Of a stretch of DNA of 64,000 nt, positions 23,728 through 31,498 are shown piece after piece. Numbering within the stretch: position 1 is the stretch's first letter; each line of letters begins with the position of its first letter. This DNA is from Caulobacter flavus (lineage in GTDB: Bacteria; Pseudomonadota; Alphaproteobacteria; Caulobacterales; Caulobacteraceae), in the NCBI RefSeq assembly GCF_003722335.1, contig NZ_CP026100.1, forward strand, positions 4,004,001 to 4,068,000, read 5' to 3'. Below the pieces are notes generated by a model that was not told where the DNA came from, ran no database searches, and was given only the letters and a program-made list of their open reading frames with translations. The position numbers and the translations under genes are program-made.

Positions 23728-24293
23728 CGAACGGGACGGTCAAGCAGACCGGCGGGGCCAAGGGCGGCGGCAAGCGTCGCCAGGTCGCCGCCCTGCCCTG
23801 GCGCGGCGAAGGGGCCGACCAGCAGATCCTGCTCGTCTCGTCGCGCGAGACGCGTCGCTGGGTGATCCCCAAGGGCTGGCCGATGAAGGACAGGCTGGAT
23901 CACCAGGCCGCCGCCCAGGAGGCCTACGAGGAGGCCGGTCTCGACGGCGAGATCGTCGAGACGGCCTTCGGCGAGTACGAGTACCTCAAGCGCCTGAAGA
24001 GCGGCGCCGGCCGGCTGGTCAAGGTCGACGTCTTTCCGATGAAGGTGACCGGCGAGCACGCCGCCTGGCCGGAGAAGGGCCAGCGGACCCTAAAGTGGAT
24101 GACGCCGGTCGAGGCGGCCCTGGCGGTTCAGGAGCCGCAGCTGCGCGACCTGATCGCCCGCTTCGCGGGCGTGGGCCTGCCGCAGGAGGAGCGTCCGGAG
24201 ACCGCGCCGGCCCCCACCCCCGTACGGGTCGCCCTGCAACGCCTGCGCCGTCGCGTCACGGCGCTCTGGGGGCGCGCCCGCCGCCGGGGCTGA
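23724..24293 (+). CDS. Nudix hydrolase, diphosphoinositol/dinucleoside polyphosphate type
   Basis: A 189-residue protein with one Nudix domain (residues about 15-140). The Nudix box region GWPMKDRLDHQAAAQEAYEE followed by AGL keeps the catalytic EExG core, with Q for the usual R; the WVIPKGWPMK lead-in is typical of the DIPP/Ap6A-like subgroup. The Arg-rich C-terminal tail (RVALQRLRRRVTALWGRARRRG) is basic and could bind polyanions. GTG overlaps the stop of pit, so it should be translated with the phosphate carrier. Polyphosphate-type substrates are an inference from subgroup and context. Confidence 0.85.
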   Translation: MTNGTVKQTGGAKGGGKRRQVAALPWRGEGADQQILLVSSRETRRWVIPKGWPMKDRLDHQAAAQEAYEEAGLDGEIVETAFGEYEYLKRLKSGAGRLVKVDVFPMKVTGEHAAWPEKGQRTLKWMTPVEAALAVQEPQLRDLIARFAGVGLPQEERPETAPAPTPVRVALQRLRRRVTALWGRARRRG

Positions 24294-24326
24294 TCCCTCT
24301 CGACAACCGCTCGCCCGGAACGTAAT

Positions 24327-24341
24327 GTTCTCATTATGTTC
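24327..24341. promoter_or_regulatory. LexA (SOS) box
   Basis: GTTC-TCATTAT-GTTC is an exact alphaproteobacterial LexA site (GTTC-N7-GTTC), 15 bases before the start of the endonuclease III-like gene, a position that would block transcription. Confidence 0.75.
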
Positions 24342-24356
24342 ACTTGAGGCGAGCGC

Positions 24357-25082
24357 ATGCAGCTGTCCCTCCACCTCGCCCGATCGCCGCTGGAGGACGC
24401 GCGCGACGTGCTGCTGGCCGCTTTCGGCCCCCAGCGCCCCAAGGCGCGGATGGACCCGGTCTCGCAGCTGGTGAAGTCGTCGATCAGCCATCGCACGCTG
24501 GACGCGGTGTCCTGGGCGGCGTTCCTTCGCCTGCAGGGGGAGTTCCGCACCTGGGAGGACCTGGCCGGGGCCGAACCAGCCCAGGTGCTGGCGCTGATCG
24601 CCGACGTCACCCACGCCGAGGACAAGGCCCGCCGGCTGCCGATGGCGCTGCGGATGATCCAGGAGCGCATCGGCTGGCTGTCGCTGAGCCACCTGCGCAA
24701 CCTCACCGTCGAACAGGCGCGGCACGAACTGCGCGCCCTGCCCGGCGTCGGCCAGAAAGTGGCCGCCAGCGTGCTCAACTTCAGCTCCCTGGCCATGCGC
24801 GACCTGGTGGTCGACAGCCACGTGCATCGCACCGCCCAGCGTCTGGGCCTGGTCGGTCCGGGCGATCCGACCCACAGCTATCACGCGCTGATGGCCCTGG
24901 CGCCCGACGCGTGGACCGCCGACGACCTCTTCGAGCTGCATTGCCTGATGAAGCACGGCCTGGGGCAGCTGGTCTGCAGTCACGACGCGCCAAAGTGCGG
25001 GGCTTGCCCGATGAAGGCCCAATGCCGCCGCGTCGGCGTCGAAGGCGCGACGGTGCTTGCCTGGCGGCCGCGCGCCAGCTGA
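24357..25082 (+). CDS. Endonuclease III-like DNA glycosylase/AP lyase (HhH-GPD, 4Fe-4S)
   Basis: A 241-residue base-excision repair enzyme. The helix-hairpin-helix LPGVGQKVAAS supplies the lyase Lys134; the catalytic Asp153 follows in VDSHVHRT, at nearly the spacing of E. coli Nth. The 4Fe-4S ligands C206-x6-C213-x2-C216-x5-C222 match Nth exactly. The N-terminal 30 residues differ from Nth, so it is a paralogue of unknown lesion preference. A LexA box overlaps its promoter, implying DNA-damage induction. Confidence 0.92.
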   Translation: MQLSLHLARSPLEDARDVLLAAFGPQRPKARMDPVSQLVKSSISHRTLDAVSWAAFLRLQGEFRTWEDLAGAEPAQVLALIADVTHAEDKARRLPMALRMIQERIGWLSLSHLRNLTVEQARHELRALPGVGQKVAASVLNFSSLAMRDLVVDSHVHRTAQRLGLVGPGDPTHSYHALMALAPDAWTADDLFELHCLMKHGLGQLVCSHDAPKCGACPMKAQCRRVGVEGATVLAWRPRAS

Positions 25083-25126
25083 AGCCAGCGAACTGAACCG
25101 AACGCGGCGCCGCGCGCTGGCGAAGG

Positions 25127-25855
25127 ATGGATGTTCGCATCGGCACGGCCGGCTGGAGCTTTCCGCGGGCGCTGGAGATGTTTCCGGCCGAAGGAACCGG
25201 GCTGGAGCGCTACGCGGCCGTGTTCGACTGCGTGGAGATCAACTCGTCCTTCTACCGGCCGCACCAGCGCAAGACCTACGAGCGCTGGGCCGCCAGCACG
25301 CCCGAAAACTTCCGGTTCGCGGTGAAGGCGCCCAGGACGATCACCCACGAGCGGCGGCTGGCGGAGACCGGCGACCTGATGGCGCGCTTTCTGGACGAGA
25401 CTAGCGGCCTGGGCGCCAAGCGAGGGCCGCTGTTGATCCAGCTGCCGTCCAGTCTCGGGTTTGAAACCGGCGTCGTCGAGCGGTTCCTGGCGGACTGGCG
25501 CCGTCGCACCCAAGCGGCCACGATGCTGGAACCGCGTCATTCCACGTGGTTCGCGCCGGAGGCCGAGGCGCTGCTGGCGTCGTTCGACGTGGCGCGTGTC
25601 GCGGCTGATCCCGCGATCGCGCCGCAGGCCGCCGAGCCGGGCGGCTCGCCCAGCCTCGTCTATCGGCGCTGGCACGGCTCGCCCGTGATCTACGAAAGTC
25701 CCTACCCGCCGAAGGTGCTGGACGGCCTGGCGGCGCGGCTGGCGGTCGAGGCTGGGACGGCCGACACCTGGTGCGTCTTCGACAATACCAAGTTCGGCAT
25801 GGCGACGAGCGACGCCCTCGGCCTGCTCGAGCGGCTTGGCCGCCGTCCGGGATGA
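25127..25855 (+). CDS. DUF72 family protein
   Basis: A 242-residue TIM-barrel-like protein of the DUF72 (YecE) family: RIGTAGWSFP, VEINSSFYRPHQRKTYERWA, FAVKAPRTITHERRL and the C-terminal VYESPY/CVFDNTKFG blocks are typical. Function unknown; genetic links to DNA repair and metal-dependent chemistry have been suggested. It follows the endonuclease gene by 44 bases on the same strand and may share its SOS control. Confidence 0.93.
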   Translation: MDVRIGTAGWSFPRALEMFPAEGTGLERYAAVFDCVEINSSFYRPHQRKTYERWAASTPENFRFAVKAPRTITHERRLAETGDLMARFLDETSGLGAKRGPLLIQLPSSLGFETGVVERFLADWRRRTQAATMLEPRHSTWFAPEAEALLASFDVARVAADPAIAPQAAEPGGSPSLVYRRWHGSPVIYESPYPPKVLDGLAARLAVEAGTADTWCVFDNTKFGMATSDALGLLERLGRRPG

Positions 25856-25919
25856 CAGGCGCGGTGTTTCGAGGCAGTCAGAAGGGACCCGCTCGCCCAT
25901 CGCCAGCCGAGAGCTTCCC

Positions 25920-26351
25920 ATGACCCAGCAAGCCGCCGCATCGACGCCCGACGCCGCCATGATGGCCGCTCCCGAGGCTCTGGCGCGCTTTCTGGAGACC
26001 CTCGACGCGCGCCTGCTGGACGGCGTGTTCTCGGCCGGCGAGGTGACGATCCTGGAGAACTTCGCGCCGCACGTGTTCCTGGGGCAGGAAGGGCTGGCCC
26101 GATGGCGGGGGATCATGACCGGCCATGTCGGCGCGATCGGCGAACTGCGGCACGAATTCGGCGCGCCGCAGGACTTCGCGCTGACCGACGAGATCGTGTA
26201 CTTCACCCTGCCGACGCACTGGACCGGGGTCCGCGATGGGCGACGGTTCGAGGAACTGGGCGGCTGGAGCTTCGTGCAGGCGCGCGAGGACGGCGGCTGG
26301 CGGGTCCGGTCCTACGGCTGGGCGGTCGTCAGCTTCGACTGGCTGGACTGA
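25920..26351 (+). CDS. SnoaL/NTF2-like domain protein (DUF4440-type)
   Basis: A 143-residue protein with an alpha-plus-beta cone fold pattern: an N-terminal helix (ALARFLETLDARLLDG), then beta strands ending in GGWRVRSYGWAVVSFDWLD. Such proteins serve as small-molecule isomerases or binding modules; no catalytic Asp/His pair stands out, so the function is open. Start at MTQQAAAST is supported by GAGAG about 10 bases upstream. It converges with the dipeptidase gene. Confidence 0.72.
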   Translation: MTQQAAASTPDAAMMAAPEALARFLETLDARLLDGVFSAGEVTILENFAPHVFLGQEGLARWRGIMTGHVGAIGELRHEFGAPQDFALTDEIVYFTLPTHWTGVRDGRRFEELGGWSFVQAREDGGWRVRSYGWAVVSFDWLD

Positions 26352-26365
26352 GCGGCCTGACGGCC

Positions 26366-27334
26366 CTAGACCCGCCCCGCCAGCTGCGTGAAGGTCTTCA
26401 CGCCGATCGGATAGCGTCGCCAGGCGCCGAAGTCGAAATGCCACCACTCCTCGGGATAGACCTCGAAGCCCTGGGCGACCATGGCGTCGCGCAGCATGCC
26501 CCGCAGCGCGCGCTGCCTGGCCGTCCCGCCGGCGAAGTCGGCGTAGGAGCGTGTGGACATCTCGTCGTAGCGGCTGGGCATCTCGACGACCGCGCCGGTC
26601 GCAAGGTCGTGCAGCGTCAGGTCGACCGCGCAGCCTCGGTTGTGGCGCGAGCCCTTGGCCGGATCGGCGACGACGACGCGGCTGGCGGGCGGCGTCGCTT
26701 CCCAGAACATCCAGGTGACGAACCAGGGGCGATAGGCGTCGTGGATGGTCAGGCCGTAGCCCTGCCCGGCGAGCGCCTTGGCCGCGCGGCCCAGCGCCTC
26801 GGCGGCCGGGCGCTGCAGCCAGGCGGCCGGTCGTTCGTAGAGCTTCAGGCCCATGAAGTTGTCGCGGCCGGCATAGCGGATGTCGAACCGGAAGCCGGGC
26901 CCGACCGTCGCCAGGTTGACGAGATCGGCGGGCAGGAAATCGCCCGTCTCCGTCGGCGGCGTCGCGGCCAGGGCGCGCTCGCGCAGGATCCTGGAATCGG
27001 CGCGGACGGCGCGGCGGATGCCGGCCTGCACCTCGGCGCCGAAATCGCGGCGCGGCAGGACGGCGCCGTCCAGCCGGACGCCCCGCGCCGTGACCAGGAG
27101 CTCGCCGCCGCCCTCGACGGCGTAGCGGCTCGCGGCGAGGGGAGAGAGCCGACGCGGCGGCCGGCCGTAGGCGAAGACGGCCAGCTGGCCGTCGCCGGTC
27201 TCGAAGACCGTCAGCGGAGCCTCTGGCGCGCCGTACTGGGCGACGAGCGACAGGTCCGCGGCCGCCAGGGCCGCGCCGGGCGCGAGGCCGGAGGCCAGAA
27301 CGCCGGCGGCGACGGTTCGACGGGTCTGCCGCAT
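26366..27334 (-). CDS. D-alanyl-D-alanine dipeptidase (M15D, VanX/DdpX-like), exported
   Basis: A 322-residue Zn peptidase with an N-terminal signal (probably twin-arginine-like MRQTRRTVAAGVLASGLAPG). The catalytic domain in the C-terminal half shows DAYRPWF, the Zn motif SRHNRGCAVDLTL (SxHxxGxAxD) and EEWWHFDFG with the base Glu and third ligand His. The N-terminal 130 residues form an extra domain not found in VanX. Likely roles are peptidoglycan D-Ala-D-Ala scavenging; with no VanR/S/H/A nearby, antibiotic resistance is not implied. It begins 17 bases after mmsA and may be cotranscribed. Confidence 0.88.
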   Translation of the reverse strand: MRQTRRTVAAGVLASGLAPGAALAAADLSLVAQYGAPEAPLTVFETGDGQLAVFAYGRPPRRLSPLAASRYAVEGGGELLVTARGVRLDGAVLPRRDFGAEVQAGIRRAVRADSRILRERALAATPPTETGDFLPADLVNLATVGPGFRFDIRYAGRDNFMGLKLYERPAAWLQRPAAEALGRAAKALAGQGYGLTIHDAYRPWFVTWMFWEATPPASRVVVADPAKGSRHNRGCAVDLTLHDLATGAVVEMPSRYDEMSTRSYADFAGGTARQRALRGMLRDAMVAQGFEVYPEEWWHFDFGAWRRYPIGVKTFTQLAGRV

Positions 27335-27350
27335 CGTCGCCGCCCTGCCC

Positions 27351-28847
27351 CTACTTCATCGTCGGGATGACGAAGGCGCTGTCCTCGACGTCGCCTTCTG
27401 GCCAGCGGGCCGTAACCGTCTTGACCTTGGTGTAGAACTTCACGCCCTCGACGCCGTGCTGGTTGGTGTCGCCGAACGCGCTGCGCTTCCAGCCGCCGAA
27501 GGTGTGATACGCCACTGGCACCGGGATCGGCACGTTGATGCCGACCATGCCGACGTTCACCCGGGCGGCGAATTCGCGGGCGGCGCGGCCGTTGCGGGTG
27601 AAAATGGCGACGCCGTTGCCGTACTGGTGCTCGGACGGCAAGCTGATCGCCTCCTCGAAGCTCTCGGCGCGGACCATCTGCAGGACCGGGCCGAAGATCT
27701 CTTCCTGATAGGTCTTCATGCCCTTCTCGACGCCGTCGAACAGCGACGGGCCGATGAAGAAGCCCTTCTCGAAGCCCTGCAGGTGGAAGTCGCGGCCATC
27801 GACCACCAGTTCGGCGCCTTCGTCGACGCCGATCTGGATGTAGTCGGCGATCTTGGCGCGGTGCTGGGCGCTGACCACCGGGCCGTAGTGGGCGGCCGCG
27901 TCGGTGGAGATGCCGACCTTCAGGGTGTCGATCTCGGCGACCAGGCGCTCGCGCAGCTCGTCGCCGGTCTTCCTGCCCACGGGAACCACGACCGGCAGGG
28001 CCATGCAACGCTCGCCGGCCGAGCCGAAGGCCGCGCCCGACAGGTCCTTGACCACCTGGTCGAGATCCGCGTCGGGCAGGACGATGCCATGGTTCTTGGC
28101 GCCGCCCATGGCCTGGACGCGCTTACCGTGCGCCGTGCCGGTCTGGTAGACGTAGTGGGCGATGTCGGAGCTGCCCACGAAGCTGACCGCGCGGATCAGC
28201 GGGTGGGTCAGGATGGCGTCGACGGCGCCCTTGTCGCCGTGGATCACGTTGAGCACGCCCTCGGGGGCGCCGGCCTCCATCATCAGTTCGGCCAGCTTCA
28301 CCGGAACCGTGGGATCCTTCTCCGACGGCTTGAGGATGAAGCTGTTGCCGACCGCGATGGCGATGCCGAACATCCACATCGGGATCATGGCCGGGAAGTT
28401 GAACGGGGTGATGCCCGCGCAGACGCCCAGGGGCTGACGCATCGAATAGACGTCGATGCCGGGGCCCGCGCCTTCCGTGTATTCGCCCTTCAGGATGTGC
28501 GGGATGCCGCAAGCAAATTCAATGACTTCCAGGCCGCGCTGAATGTCACCCTTGCTGTCGGCGATGACCTTGCCGTGCTCGGACGACAGGATCTCGGCCA
28601 GGCCGTTCATGTCGCGCTCGATCAGGCGCTTGAACTCGAACATCACCCGGGCGCGGCGCTGCGGGTTGGTGGCGGCCCAGCCGATCTGCGCCTTCGCGGC
28701 GGCCTGCACGGCGGCGTCGATCTCGCCATCGGTGGCGAACTGGACGCGGGCCTGGACCTCGCCGGTGTTGGGATTGAAGACGTCGCCGAAGCGCCCCGAG
28801 GCGCCATTGAAGGCTTGGCCGTTCACGAAATGGGCGATGTCTCGCAT
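27351..28847 (-). CDS. mmsA: CoA-acylating methylmalonate-semialdehyde dehydrogenase
   Basis: A 498-residue aldehyde dehydrogenase of the MmsA type, converting methylmalonate semialdehyde to propionyl-CoA (and malonate semialdehyde to acetyl-CoA) in valine, inositol or beta-alanine breakdown. The catalytic Cys281 lies in GSAGERCMALP; NAD contacts appear in ITPFNFPAMIPMWM and ILKPSEKDPTVP. Length and the MRDIAHFVNG start match the family; AGGGAG lies 8 bases upstream. No other inositol or valine genes are adjacent. Confidence 0.95.
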   Translation of the reverse strand: MRDIAHFVNGQAFNGASGRFGDVFNPNTGEVQARVQFATDGEIDAAVQAAAKAQIGWAATNPQRRARVMFEFKRLIERDMNGLAEILSSEHGKVIADSKGDIQRGLEVIEFACGIPHILKGEYTEGAGPGIDVYSMRQPLGVCAGITPFNFPAMIPMWMFGIAIAVGNSFILKPSEKDPTVPVKLAELMMEAGAPEGVLNVIHGDKGAVDAILTHPLIRAVSFVGSSDIAHYVYQTGTAHGKRVQAMGGAKNHGIVLPDADLDQVVKDLSGAAFGSAGERCMALPVVVPVGRKTGDELRERLVAEIDTLKVGISTDAAAHYGPVVSAQHRAKIADYIQIGVDEGAELVVDGRDFHLQGFEKGFFIGPSLFDGVEKGMKTYQEEIFGPVLQMVRAESFEEAISLPSEHQYGNGVAIFTRNGRAAREFAARVNVGMVGINVPIPVPVAYHTFGGWKRSAFGDTNQHGVEGVKFYTKVKTVTARWPEGDVEDSAFVIPTMK

Positions 28848-28925
28848 GATGCGCTCCCTAACGCTGTTTTTCGGCGTCATTAGCATCCGAGAAACGGCGC
28901 GTATCGTGGAAAATCTATCCCCGCC

Positions 28926-29450
28926 CTACTCGGCGTCCACATGCACCCGGCGGAACCGGCCCTGCAGATAGACCAGCGGCTCGTGGTCGGGATCGTAGCG
29001 CAGCTTGACCACCCGCCCGACATAGACCCGGTGGTCGCCGGCATCGAAGACGTGGTGGGTCTCGCATTCGAAATTGGCCATGCAGCCGGGCAGGATCGGC
29101 ACGCCGGTGCGCCACGTCTCGGTCTCGACGCCGGCGAAGCGGTCGGTGTCCTTCTGGACGAACTGACGGGCCAGGGCCTGGTGGTCGGCGTGCAGCACGT
29201 TGACGGCGAAGCGTCCCGCCGCGTCCAGCGCCGGCAGGCTGGACGACTTCAGATCGACGCAGACCAGGGCCAGCGGCGGATCCAGCGACACCGAGGTGAA
29301 GGAATTGGCCGTCAGACCGACGCGGCGGTCGTCCTCGCCCAGCGTCGTGACGACGGTGACCCCCGTGGTGAAGCACCCGAAAGCGTTGCGCAGGGCGCGG
29401 GCGTCGTGCGCGCCGCCCTCCCCCAGTTCGATCGTGACCGCCTGACTCAT
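28926..29450 (-). CDS. Flavin reductase-like FMN-binding protein
   Basis: A 174-residue split-barrel flavin reductase domain protein (PF01613): ALRNAFGCFTTGVTVVTT, GLTANSFTSVSLDPPLALVC and FAVNVLHADHQALARQF are the family blocks. Such proteins supply reduced FMN/FAD to a two-component monooxygenase; no monooxygenase gene is adjacent. It sits 78 bases upstream of mmsA on the same strand. Confidence 0.92.
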   Translation of the reverse strand: MSQAVTIELGEGGAHDARALRNAFGCFTTGVTVVTTLGEDDRRVGLTANSFTSVSLDPPLALVCVDLKSSSLPALDAAGRFAVNVLHADHQALARQFVQKDTDRFAGVETETWRTGVPILPGCMANFECETHHVFDAGDHRVYVGRVVKLRYDPDHEPLVYLQGRFRRVHVDAE

Positions 29451-29649
29451 CGTGACCAAGCTGTGGGGCAAACCGGCCGCCTGGGCAAGGCGCGATCAGG
29501 TGCGGCGGACTTCGGGGCCCGCGCGTGGGCGTACAATGAAGTTTTTGCTTACTTGCTGATCAGTCGCGCCCGCTCGCGACCTGGGCGATCAGGCGCCCCT
29601 GACGCCGTCGTTCGCCGGCGAGACCGGGCGGGCGTGCGGGGCCCCAGAC

Positions 29650-30567
29650 TCAAGCCCGCTCGACCAGCACCCCCGGCCGCGCGGCGTCCAGGCCGAAGGT
29701 CACCGGCAGGTGGCGCACGTGCGGGGTCTGCAAATTCAGGGCCTTGGCGCCGCGGGCGATGGCCAGCTTGCCCAGGGCCGTGGGGCCGAAACCGGCCTGG
29801 ACCTTGGGATTGGCGCCCAGGCGGCGGCGCAGCACGCCGTTGGCGTAGATGACGTTGGCGCGCATCAGGGCCGGCGGGGTCATGAATTCGATCGAGATCG
29901 AGACGTTGAGCATCGGGCCGTTCTCGATCCGGTGCGGGGCGTTCTGCTTCCAGGTGACCATGCTCCCGGGCGTCAGCTCGACGGCCTGGGCGCCGGCGTC
30001 CCAGGCCGGCTCGAAGGCGAACTGTTCGGCCGTCTCGCGCAGCACGATCTTCTCCAGCGCCAGGTCGCCCACGTAAGGGTCGGCCACCGGATAGACCCAC
30101 ACCTTCTTGACGCCGCGGATCTGCCACAGGGACACCAGCGGCACGTCGAGATGGTAGAACACCTGGGCGTTGGCGCTGCTGATCAGCATGCCAAGGTCGC
30201 GCTTGAAGGTCTTCAGGCCCGGTACCTGGGCTTCCTTCTCGGCGAAGATCTCGTCGCAGAGGGCGGCGTATTCGGGCACGTGGTCGTTGGTGTGGCGCAG
30301 GTTCAGCCAGATGCGGCCCGCCTTGGCGGCCTCCAGCAGCTGGTCGCCCGACAGGTTTCCGGCCGAGCCCTTGCGCCAGGTGGTCCAGGCCTTGGGATCC
30401 TCGCCCATGGTGAAGACGCCCAGGAGCTCGCGCGGATAGCGGTCGAGCAGCCGGGCCAGGCCTTCGTCGTCGAACATCGGCCGCTCGTGCAGGCCGTGCT
30501 TGAACACCAGGTTCTCGCGGCCGAAGGCCTTGGCCTTCTCGGGTGTCCAGTCGTGGATGATGCTCAT
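29650..30567 (-). CDS. JmjC/cupin-like protein with HxD...H motif
   Basis: A 305-residue protein whose centre looks like a double-stranded beta-helix: FYHLDVPLVSLWQIRG gives an HxD pair and NAPHRIEN the distal His, the iron triad of 2-oxoglutarate oxygenases; KKVWVYPVADPYV follows as in cupin_8/JmjC proteins. Hydroxylation of a protein, lipid or sugar is therefore possible but unproven. It begins 11 bases after the GT2 stop in a minus-strand operon with a glycosyltransferase and a GNAT enzyme, which suggests a polysaccharide or glycolipid modification role. Confidence 0.72.
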   Translation of the reverse strand: MSIIHDWTPEKAKAFGRENLVFKHGLHERPMFDDEGLARLLDRYPRELLGVFTMGEDPKAWTTWRKGSAGNLSGDQLLEAAKAGRIWLNLRHTNDHVPEYAALCDEIFAEKEAQVPGLKTFKRDLGMLISSANAQVFYHLDVPLVSLWQIRGVKKVWVYPVADPYVGDLALEKIVLRETAEQFAFEPAWDAGAQAVELTPGSMVTWKQNAPHRIENGPMLNVSISIEFMTPPALMRANVIYANGVLRRRLGANPKVQAGFGPTALGKLAIARGAKALNLQTPHVRHLPVTFGLDAARPGVLVERA

Positions 30568-30577
30568 GACGCCAGCC

Positions 30578-31498
30578 TCACGCCGAGTGTCCGTAGAAAC
30601 GGATCTTGAAGGGACCCCACCACAGGGTCTTGCCCAGCCCCCGGGCGGCGCGGTCGAGCCATTCGGCCCGGTCGCCGGCGCGGATCAGCCACTTGAAGCC
30701 GGCCACGGCCCCGAAAAGGGCGGCCTGGACGACGCCGACGGCCATCCAGCGGGCCACGCCTGCGCGGTCGGGCGGCACGGCGGCGGCGCAGTGGGCCGAA
30801 GGGCCCTGGCCGTAGGCGAAGGCGCGGCGGATCGTGTAGTCGAGGGTCAGGCGGTCGGGCACGGGGTCTTCCCACACCCAGGCGGCCGGCTCCCAGGCGA
30901 ACACCGCGCCGGCGGCGCGCATGTGGCCGAACAGCATGTCGTCCTCGCCGCCAATGTGGTTGCGCTCGGCGGCGAAGGGCGCGACCGGGTCGGGCAGGCT
31001 CGAGCGCCTCAGCAAGCTGTCGCCGCAGCCGTAGTAGTGGTCGATGACGCCGGCCTCCGCCGGGCCGATGCGCGAGAAGAACCGCTCCAGATAGTCGCGG
31101 TGCTCGGTGACGGCGTCGGGCGCGCGGGCGCGGACCGGGCCGAACACCACGTCGGCGGCGTAGCGCTCCTGAGCGGCGAGCAAGGCGGCCAGCCAGCCCG
31201 CCGGAGCTTCCTCGTCGTCGTCGAGGAAGGCGACGAATTCGCCGCAGGCCTTGGCCATGCCGGCGTTGCGGGCGTTGGCGACCCCGGCGCGGGGCTCGTG
31301 CACGTAGTGGATGGAGAACGGCGCCTCGGCCGCCAGGGCCCGGGCCACGCCTTCGGCCGATGGCACCTGGTCGTTGTCGACGATCACGAGTTCCAGCCCG
31401 GAATGATCCACGCCAGCTTGGGCCAGCACCGAGCGGGCGGCGACAGCCAGGCCGCCGAGCCGACGCTGGGTCGGGATCATGATCGTCACGCGAGCCAT
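30578..31498 (-). CDS. Family 2 glycosyltransferase with C-terminal membrane segment
   Basis: A 306-residue GT-A enzyme: VTIMIPTQRRLGGLAVAARS opens the nucleotide-sugar fold, ELVIVDNDQVP and the DXD-type FVAFLDDDEEAPAGWLAAL bind the metal-nucleotide, and GGEDDMLFGHMRAAG supplies the acceptor-side ED. The C-terminal VAVGVVQAALFGAVAGFKW-like hydrophobic stretch probably anchors it to the inner membrane. ATG overlaps the TGA of the GNAT gene (TGATG), showing coupling. Sugar and acceptor are unknown. Confidence 0.88.
   Translation of the reverse strand: MARVTIMIPTQRRLGGLAVAARSVLAQAGVDHSGLELVIVDNDQVPSAEGVARALAAEAPFSIHYVHEPRAGVANARNAGMAKACGEFVAFLDDDEEAPAGWLAALLAAQERYAADVVFGPVRARAPDAVTEHRDYLERFFSRIGPAEAGVIDHYYGCGDSLLRRSSLPDPVAPFAAERNHIGGEDDMLFGHMRAAGAVFAWEPAAWVWEDPVPDRLTLDYTIRRAFAYGQGPSAHCAAAVPPDRAGVARWMAVGVVQAALFGAVAGFKWLIRAGDRAEWLDRAARGLGKTLWWGPFKIRFYGHSA

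Noticed and set aside
26366-27334. Vancomycin-resistance VanX
   Set aside because: The M15D motif is right, but there is an extra N-terminal domain and no van regulators, ligase or dehydrogenase nearby; a peptidoglycan-recycling dipeptidase fits better.
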